The position numbers and the translations under genes are program-made. From contig CALODV010000008.1 of the NCBI GenBank assembly GCA_942492065.1, positions 682,001 through 746,000 of the forward strand: a stretch of 64,000 bases of DNA, read 5' to 3'. A model generated the notes under the pieces. It did not search any database. It was not told the DNA's origin and saw nothing but the letters and a program-made list of their open reading frames with translations. This DNA comes from G963665815 sp942492065. GTDB lineage: Bacteria > Cloacimonadota > Cloacimonadia > Cloacimonadales > JAIOQZ01. The number at the start of each line of letters is the position of its first letter. The stretch's first letter is position 1. Positions 55,306 to 61,240 of the stretch are shown piece by piece.

Positions 55306-57894
55306 ATGAAAAGACTTATCATTTTATTTTTAACTGCCTTTATAGCGTTTAACCTCAGTGCCGCAAGCAATGTTAAAAGAATTAAAAAGTATGCAGGGAA
55401 AAATGCCAATGAATTGATTCAATTGACTAGATATGAAGATCCCAAAACTGCTGAATATGCTCAATTCATACTGGAAAATGCATCTGATCAGGATTTGGGT
55501 GTCTTAACAGCAGATTACCTCAAAACCAACATAGAATATGCAATCAGAACCAGAGAGTTTAAATATTCAAGCACAATCAGCGAAAAGCTGTTCAAGCATT
55601 TTGTTCTTCCTCACAGAGTTTCTCAGGAACCGCTCGAAGACTGGAGAAAGAAATTCTACGAAGAGCTGCATCCTATAGTTAAGGATGTTGAAACCATAGA
55701 AGAAGCAATTGTATTGGTCAATTTATGGTGTAATGCCCAGATGGTATTTCAACAGACTTCAGGTAGAGATCAGGGACCTCTTACAACAATAAGAAGAGGA
55801 AAAGCCCGTTGCGAAGAAACAATGATTATTTATATTGCTGCGGCGAGAAGTGTTGGTATTCCTGCAAGAACAGCATCAGCTCCTTACTGGAATTTCACAG
55901 ACAGCAATCATGCCTGGATAGAAGTCTGGACACCATCCGGTTGGAAATATATTGGGGAAATAGCAAACAGACTGAATGACACCTGGTTTACTCAGGCAAC
56001 AAGCAGAGCGACAATGGTGACATCAAACGTTTTCGGCAATTATAAAGATCCTGACGTTGTTCTGCAGGAAAACGATGTTACAAGATTAATAACTACCAAG
56101 TACTATTCTGATGTTGTTCGCACAAAGTTTTCTGTAGTGGATGAAAAATCAAAACCTGTTAAAGAAGCTGAGATCACTCTTTATGCCGCTTCATTCGGTG
56201 GTGTTTTCCCCTTCCTGAGTAAGAAGACTGATGAAGAAGGAAAGCTGGAAATCACAATGGGTTTGACAGGTTGCTTTGTTATGGCAGTCAAAGACGGGAA
56301 AATGGGCATGACTGCGTTTGATACTGTTGAAAACGATAAGGTAGAAATTGTTATAGCTCCCTACCAACAGTTTGAAAAGAAGTACAAAGTATACTTCAAT
56401 TACATGGTAAAAGATCATGATAAAGAAGCTGATATTCTGGATGACTATGAATACAGAGCGAAAATATCTACACTTTCCAGAGAAAATAAGCTGCAGAAAC
56501 AGATGAAAGATATTGAGTTTCTGGAATACTTCGAACTTCCCGGTAAAGATAAGTACTACGGGAGTGACGAAAAGGATTACAGAAGAGAATATCTGGATAA
56601 AACTAATCAATTATATGGAGCTACTGAAGATTACTTAAAGGTATACAAAGCTTTAAAAGCTGAAGAAAAAGCACAGAGTATATATATATTAAATAGTCTG
56701 ATCCTCAAATGGGATTTAAAAGATTTGATTGAGCTGCCGGACTCTGAGTCTGTGAGAAACCTGGTTGATATTTATACTATAAACAAAAGCAAGGCTCAGT
56801 ATTCTGACAGCGTATGGGTTAATCATGTTGTAGATCCAGTATTCTCGAGGCTTTGTCCTCAAAGCGGATGGCAGAAAGCTTTCAGTGCTGAAATAGAGGA
56901 TGAAATTACTGATAACATTGATGAAACTGTTGAAAATCTTTCCAAATGGGTTATGAAATCGACAAAACTTGATGAGGATATTGTATACACATATTTTACA
57001 GGGAGCCGCAATCCACTTGAGATACTAAACAATAAGTATATAAGTGAGACTGACAGAATAGTACTTCTCGAAAGTGCATTAACCTTGGCGGGAGTACCAC
57101 TGAGATGGAAGGGGATCCTGGAATATTATGACGGTAATGATTTCAAGCCGGTTCCATTAGACAAGAAAACAAGCGATGAACAGAAATCAAGGGTTCTGAA
57201 GAACTTCTCACTGACAATTAACGTTGATGGGGAACAGGTTAAGCCCGAACAGTACAAGAACTTTCTGATAGCATCCGGGAATGAGGATGGAATATACCGT
57301 AATACATATTTTGAAGTTGAAGAAGAAGATTCTCTTACTGTTAAATGCAGTTACTATGTGACTCCGGATGAAAAGCTAATGCTTCAGGCATATATACGGA
57401 ACAAAAACGGTGATTTCAATCTTTTCTGCAAAAGCATAGAGAATATTGAAGAAGGTGCTTCAATTAATGTTGATTTGGAGAAACCTGAAGTAAAACATGT
57501 TTCACCTGCTCAGAAAAATGAAACTGTAGCTGAGAAAATTAAGTCTAAGATCGGAAAACTCTTGACTGAAAACGGAAATAATAAAAAAAATAAAATAATT
57601 GTTGGTTTTGCAGAAGAGACATCTGAACCTCAAGATAGAATTTGGAATCAATTACTCAATTATGCTGCTGAAAACAATAGTATTGAGCTTGTTGTTTATC
57701 AGGTAGGCTCTGAGAATGATATTCATAAAAATATTCCGGATGGGATTCAGGTTTTCTTTGGAGAAAAGTTATCTGATGAGCTAAACTCATATCCATTTGT
57801 TTTGACTTACAATAAAGACAACAAGGTTGTATATGAGACTCACGGGTATAAAATGAGTATAGTTGAAGATTTGAAACTAATACTTAAGAATTAG
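55306..57894 (+). CDS. Secreted transglutaminase-domain protein
   Basis: 862 residues with signal peptide (1-19). Residues of about 125-225 are a transglutaminase-like core: Cys169 in GKARCEETMII and His202 in NHAWIEVWTP, with WKYIGEI supplying the third-residue region. Residues of about 260-350 look like an Ig/CNA-B-like beta domain (VRTKFSVVDEKSKPVKEAEITLYA; GGVFPFLSKKTDEEGKLEITM). The remainder is helical then beta with a late thioredoxin-like segment (KIIVGFAEETSE). The class acts as peptidase or cross-linking enzyme in the envelope; the precise reaction is not determined. Starts 32 bases after the Wzi-like gene. Confidence 0.8.
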   Translation: MKRLIILFLTAFIAFNLSAASNVKRIKKYAGKNANELIQLTRYEDPKTAEYAQFILENASDQDLGVLTADYLKTNIEYAIRTREFKYSSTISEKLFKHFVLPHRVSQEPLEDWRKKFYEELHPIVKDVETIEEAIVLVNLWCNAQMVFQQTSGRDQGPLTTIRRGKARCEETMIIYIAAARSVGIPARTASAPYWNFTDSNHAWIEVWTPSGWKYIGEIANRLNDTWFTQATSRATMVTSNVFGNYKDPDVVLQENDVTRLITTKYYSDVVRTKFSVVDEKSKPVKEAEITLYAASFGGVFPFLSKKTDEEGKLEITMGLTGCFVMAVKDGKMGMTAFDTVENDKVEIVIAPYQQFEKKYKVYFNYMVKDHDKEADILDDYEYRAKISTLSRENKLQKQMKDIEFLEYFELPGKDKYYGSDEKDYRREYLDKTNQLYGATEDYLKVYKALKAEEKAQSIYILNSLILKWDLKDLIELPDSESVRNLVDIYTINKSKAQYSDSVWVNHVVDPVFSRLCPQSGWQKAFSAEIEDEITDNIDETVENLSKWVMKSTKLDEDIVYTYFTGSRNPLEILNNKYISETDRIVLLESALTLAGVPLRWKGILEYYDGNDFKPVPLDKKTSDEQKSRVLKNFSLTINVDGEQVKPEQYKNFLIASGNEDGIYRNTYFEVEEEDSLTVKCSYYVTPDEKLMLQAYIRNKNGDFNLFCKSIENIEEGASINVDLEKPEVKHVSPAQKNETVAEKIKSKIGKLLTENGNNKKNKIIVGFAEETSEPQDRIWNQLLNYAAENNSIELVVYQVGSENDIHKNIPDGIQVFFGEKLSDELNSYPFVLTYNKDNKVVYETHGYKMSIVEDLKLILKN

Positions 57895-57909
57895 AGAGTC
57901 GGAGGATAA

Positions 57910-58326
57910 ATGACATTTCTGAAAAACAAAAGAGCTTTTTTGCTGGTTTGTGTAATAGTAACTGTTTTTCTAATTGGCTGTGACAGTTATTATGGAAAAA
58001 TTGAGAAGAAGGAAATCAGTGCTGATGGTTCCACATTATCTTTTAAGTACACAACTCAGGATAATGGAGAAGCAGCTACCGCGCGTTTCATATTAATGGA
58101 GCTTCACAGTCAGGCTGTATGGTACGCAGAAGTAAGTACAATTCGAATGAACCTTTTCGTTGAGTCTAAAAATGGAGATATCATCGAAATGGGTGAGTAT
58201 GAGTTTGATGATCTTGACTGGGTCAGATCATTTGAGGGCAAAACTGAATTCGCTAAAGAACCTTCTAAGTGGAAAGATTTGCTGCGTAGAGATATAGCTA
58301 GCAGATTTATAAGAAAAACAATATAA
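57910..58326 (+). CDS. Small lipoprotein, paralog pair member A
   Basis: 138 residues, GGAGG ahead of ATG. Lipobox FLIGC (about 20-24). About 25% of residues and the whole strand order match the next gene: YTTQDNGEAAT, STIRMNLFVESKNGDIIEMGEYEFDD. Unknown function, but as part of the envelope operon it probably is an accessory factor for the barrels or the glycan enzymes. Confidence 0.75.
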   Translation: MTFLKNKRAFLLVCVIVTVFLIGCDSYYGKIEKKEISADGSTLSFKYTTQDNGEAATARFILMELHSQAVWYAEVSTIRMNLFVESKNGDIIEMGEYEFDDLDWVRSFEGKTEFAKEPSKWKDLLRRDIASRFIRKTI

Positions 58327-58349
58327 TACGATAGATTTGAGGAGAAATT

Positions 58350-58745
58350 ATGAAAAAATTTGCTTATTTATTATTACTTCCGGTATTGTTCTTTATTGTC
58401 GGCTGTAGTGGCTTTGGAGATTTTGAGATTGTAGAAGATAACGGATCATCTGTGAAAGCCATATATACTGCTAAAAATAATGGAGCAGCTAATATTACTG
58501 TTTTCATGTTGAAGAAAATCTTTGATCTTGGTATGGAATACCCAGATGCTACAACATTAAATGTAGAAATCATTGTATTGAGAAAAGACGGCTCAGAACT
58601 AAATGTTGGTGTTTATGAATTTGATGATTTTGCTAAATCCAGACAATATGAATCTAAAAATGATTACATTAAGCACTGTCAGAAAGAAACTAAAGAATTG
58701 AGAAAGTTGATAAATACTGCCATTGAGAGAGATCGAGACGAATAG
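58350..58745 (+). CDS. Small lipoprotein, paralog pair member B
   Basis: 131 residues with GAGGAG ahead of ATG and lipobox IVGC (about 16-19). Paralogous to 57910-58326 (YTAKNNGAANI, TTLNVEIIVLRKDGSELNVGVYEFDD), so the pair arose by tandem duplication. Last gene of the operon, followed by a strong terminator. I do not recognise the family. Confidence 0.75.
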   Translation: MKKFAYLLLLPVLFFIVGCSGFGDFEIVEDNGSSVKAIYTAKNNGAANITVFMLKKIFDLGMEYPDATTLNVEIIVLRKDGSELNVGVYEFDDFAKSRQYESKNDYIKHCQKETKELRKLINTAIERDRDE

Positions 58746-58759
58746 TTTTTTATTTTTAG

Positions 58760-58787
58760 GCCTGTTGTTTTTACAACAGGCTTTTTT
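58760..58787 (+). terminator. Rho-independent terminator of the envelope operon
   Basis: Perfect nine-pair stem (58760-58768 with 58773-58781), TTTT loop and T6-T7 tract. Confidence 0.9.
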
Positions 58788-59062
58788 CAATAACAATCTT
58801 TATTTCAGAAGTCTAAATTTAATAAAATAACATCTTTCATTATAATATAATGTATGGGTTAAATAATATCTATTTAAAAAAACTTGCAAAAAATAACTAA
58901 AAAATGTGATATTGATTAATGGTTGTATTGGCTGTTATTTTGATACTATCATATATTTCAGTGTTAATATTTTGGGTAACATTTAAAAAAAAGATTTGTT
59001 TTTTTATCATATATATTTTATAATTTATTAAAGTTTGCATTGTAAAATTATATGGAGTATAA
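58788..59062 (+). other. AT-rich intergenic region ahead of the redox operon
   Basis: About 275 bases with no credible gene. It should contain the promoter and perhaps the MarR operator of the redox operon, but no box stands out; TTGCATTGTAAAATTATATG (59034-59053) lies just ahead of the glutaredoxin start. Confidence 0.5.
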
Positions 59063-59314
59063 ATGAAGACTCAAAGTAAGGTGATTGTATTTACAACACC
59101 TACCTGTTCCTGGTGCAGGAAGGTGAAGAGTTTACTTAAGAAAAATGATATAAGATATAAAGAAATTGATGTATCGAGGGATGAGAAAGCGCTGAAGGAT
59201 ATGATTAGGAAATCCGGCAAGCAAGGCGTTCCTCAAGTATGGGTTAATAATTATCCTGTAGTCGGTTATGATGAACGGAAGATTTGTGAATTATTAAAAA
59301 TAAAAAGGAGTTAG
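59063..59314 (+). CDS. Glutaredoxin-like protein
   Basis: 83 residues, GGAG before the ATG. Redox motif CSWC (C15-C18) after VIFVFTTPT-type strand VIVFTTPTCSWC, the cis-proline loop GVPQV (about 55-59) and GYDERKI. Resembles NrdH/YruB-type glutaredoxins that use thioredoxin reductase or glutathione-like thiols. First gene of a four-gene redox operon (two bases to the MarR gene). Confidence 0.9.
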   Translation: MKTQSKVIVFTTPTCSWCRKVKSLLKKNDIRYKEIDVSRDEKALKDMIRKSGKQGVPQVWVNNYPVVGYDERKICELLKIKRS

Positions 59315-59316
59315 AT

Positions 59317-59766
59317 ATGAAGGATCATGTTAGTAAGTTGATCAATGTGAATAAAAAGCTGCAAGCTTTGTTCAATGAGAATGATATTCTGTTAAGACAT
59401 TGCAGAAAAATCGGAAGAATGGAGTGTGGGCTTCTTGAGCACTTATACAAGAGTGCTAAACCAATTTGTATGAATGACCTCTCATCACATTTGAATGTTT
59501 CACACAGTAGAATTACAAGAATTGTAGATAATCTTGTTAAAAAGGAACTGGTAAGCAGATATCCTTCAACTGTAGACAGAAGACGCTGGTATACAGAGAT
59601 TAATGAACTTGGTATTGAAGTTGCCGAAAGTGCAGAAGCTGAAAATGAAGAACTGCAGGAAAGAATTATGCAGCACTTACCGGAAGCTGAAGCTGATAAT
59701 GTCATTAAGTATTTAGAGATGTATATTGATGCATTCAAGAAAACAATCAGTGAAACTGAGGAATAA
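59317..59766 (+). CDS. MarR family transcriptional regulator
   Basis: 149 residues behind AAGGAG. Winged helix-turn-helix (about 40-105): MNDLSSHLNVSHSRITRIVDNLVKKELVSRY, followed by a wing with RRRWYTEINELG. Long helices at each end form the dimer. One Cys is present in CRKIGRMEC (two, at about 29 and 35), so thiol sensing in the manner of OhrR is possible and would fit the OsmC gene next door (inference). Three bases from the OsmC gene. Confidence 0.9.
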   Translation: MKDHVSKLINVNKKLQALFNENDILLRHCRKIGRMECGLLEHLYKSAKPICMNDLSSHLNVSHSRITRIVDNLVKKELVSRYPSTVDRRRWYTEINELGIEVAESAEAENEELQERIMQHLPEAEADNVIKYLEMYIDAFKKTISETEE

Positions 59767-59769
59767 GTA

Positions 59770-60195
59770 ATGAGTTCTAAATCTATTGTTACTCACCTTG
59801 ACGGTATGTCTTTTAATGTCGAACTTCAAGGTTATAATTTCAAAATAGATTCCATACCTGAATATGGTGGACAAAATAAAGGACCAACACCAAAACCCCT
59901 GTTACTGAGTGCTCTTGGCGGCTGCACAGGTATGGACGTTGTATCCATTCTTAAAAAAATGAAGCTCCCTGAGTTTAAATTGCAGGTCGAAGTAGAGGGA
60001 TTCCAAAAGGATGTACATCCCAAAGTATATACCCATATAATTGTCAGGTATAAGTTTGAAGGCGAAGGGCTTAGTCTTGATAAAATAGAAAAAGCAGTAC
60101 ACCTCTCCGAAACACAATATTGTGGGGTTAGTGCGATGCTTTCTAAATCTGCTGAGTTATCAGCAGAAATTTATATTAACGGAGAGAAGCAATGA
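59770..60195 (+). CDS. OsmC family protein (peroxiredoxin-like)
   Basis: 141 residues. Both redox Cys of the Ohr/OsmC fold are visible: Cys52 (GGCTGMDV) on the buried helix and Cys118 (QYCGVSAM). The KPLLLSALGGC motif and domain length fit the YhfA-type subgroup. The fold reduces organic hydroperoxides using dithiols. Stop and start of the next gene overlap by ATGA, so it is translated with the thioredoxin-fold protein. Confidence 0.9.
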   Translation: MSSKSIVTHLDGMSFNVELQGYNFKIDSIPEYGGQNKGPTPKPLLLSALGGCTGMDVVSILKKMKLPEFKLQVEVEGFQKDVHPKVYTHIIVRYKFEGEGLSLDKIEKAVHLSETQYCGVSAMLSKSAELSAEIYINGEKQ

Positions 60196-61022
60196 AACTA
60201 AATATCAGATGGATCTTGCTTTTAATGTTTGCACTTAACATGTTTTCATTATTTGCAGGTAATGTCAAATCAATAGATGAAAAGTCTTTTGCTGCAGAGA
60301 TCTCAAATGGTTATGTACTGGTAGATTTCTGGGCACCTTGGTGTGGACCTTGCAAAAGGCTTGGTCCTGTTCTGGATAAACTTTCAGATGAATATACTAA
60401 CATTAAGTTTGTTAAGGTTAACACCGATGAAAACAGAAGCCTGTCATCTAAATTTCAAATAAGATCAATCCCTTATGTGGTTCTTTTTAAAGATGGTAAA
60501 AAGGTTGATTCCTTTACCGGAGCTCTTCCTGAAGAGTCTATCAGGAAATTCCTCACTGCAAATGCAGGGAATGCTTCATCAGACAAAATGAACTTTAAAA
60601 CAGCTTATGACTTCACTTTAAATGATTTAGAGGGTAACTCTGTTACGCTCTCAGAAATTAAAGGTGTTGTTATATTAGACTTCTGGGCTACATGGTGTCC
60701 TCCATGTAAGAAAGAAATACCATTTCTGCTGAGTCTTCAGAAAAAGTATCAGAATATTACAATTATTGGGATATCTAACGAAGATGTTGAGACTCAGAAG
60801 AAATTTGTTGAAACAATGAAAAGTCAAGGTGTAAATATGAATTACACTCTCCTTGTTGATTCCCAAACCAGTTCTTCTGTTTCGGCAATGTATCGCATTA
60901 ACAGTATACCTTCAACCTATATTATTGGTAAGGACGGCACTCTCGTGAAGAAAGAAGTTGGTTTTGCTGATGAATTAGCTGCTGAAATTGATAAAGCTGT
61001 AAGTGAAGCTCTAAGTAAATAG
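60192..61022 (+). CDS. Exported double thioredoxin-fold protein (thioredoxin plus TlpA-like)
   Basis: 276 residues with signal peptide (1-22). Domain one (about 25-130): FWAPWCGPCKRLG with Cys51 and Cys54 and RSIPYVVLF. Domain two (about 135-272): VTLSEIKG, FWATWCPPCKKEIP with Cys169 and Cys172, and NSIPSTYIIGKDG, as in TlpA/ResA. It should act in the periplasm as a thiol-disulfide oxidoreductase or reductase relay. Fusion of the two types in one exported chain is uncommon. Ends at a hairpin terminator. Confidence 0.9.
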   Translation: MKLNIRWILLLMFALNMFSLFAGNVKSIDEKSFAAEISNGYVLVDFWAPWCGPCKRLGPVLDKLSDEYTNIKFVKVNTDENRSLSSKFQIRSIPYVVLFKDGKKVDSFTGALPEESIRKFLTANAGNASSDKMNFKTAYDFTLNDLEGNSVTLSEIKGVVILDFWATWCPPCKKEIPFLLSLQKKYQNITIIGISNEDVETQKKFVETMKSQGVNMNYTLLVDSQTSSSVSAMYRINSIPSTYIIGKDGTLVKKEVGFADELAAEIDKAVSEALSK

Positions 61023-61046
61023 CATTTCGATAAAATAGTTTTCTAT

Positions 61047-61073
61047 GCCTGCTTGATTGAGCAGGCTTTTTTT
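61047..61073 (+). terminator. Rho-independent terminator of the redox operon
   Basis: Seven-pair stem (61047-61053 with 61060-61066), six-base loop, T7. Confidence 0.88.
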
Positions 61074-61104
61074 CAGGTGGTGACAACTAATTGAATTTTT
61101 CCAT

Positions 61105-61187
61105 TTTACAAAACATTTGTTACTTTTATTGTCTTCTAATACTTTTCTTTATTGACAAAGTCAGTTTAGTTATTAATGTTTTGTAAA
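61105..61187. repeat. 13-bp perfect inverted repeat spanning 83 bp
   Basis: TTTACAAAACATT (61105-61117) and its exact complement AATGTTTTGTAAA (61175-61187) flank 57 bases that hold a TTGACA box (61152-61157). It is just ahead of the kinase gene at 61241. It could be a pair of operator half-sites, a cruciform or a tiny mobile-element remnant; no target duplication is visible. Confidence 0.6.
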
Positions 61188-61240
61188 GGGGTACTCCTAT
61201 TATCAATAACTCTGAAACCATAATACTGGAGAAAGTTATA

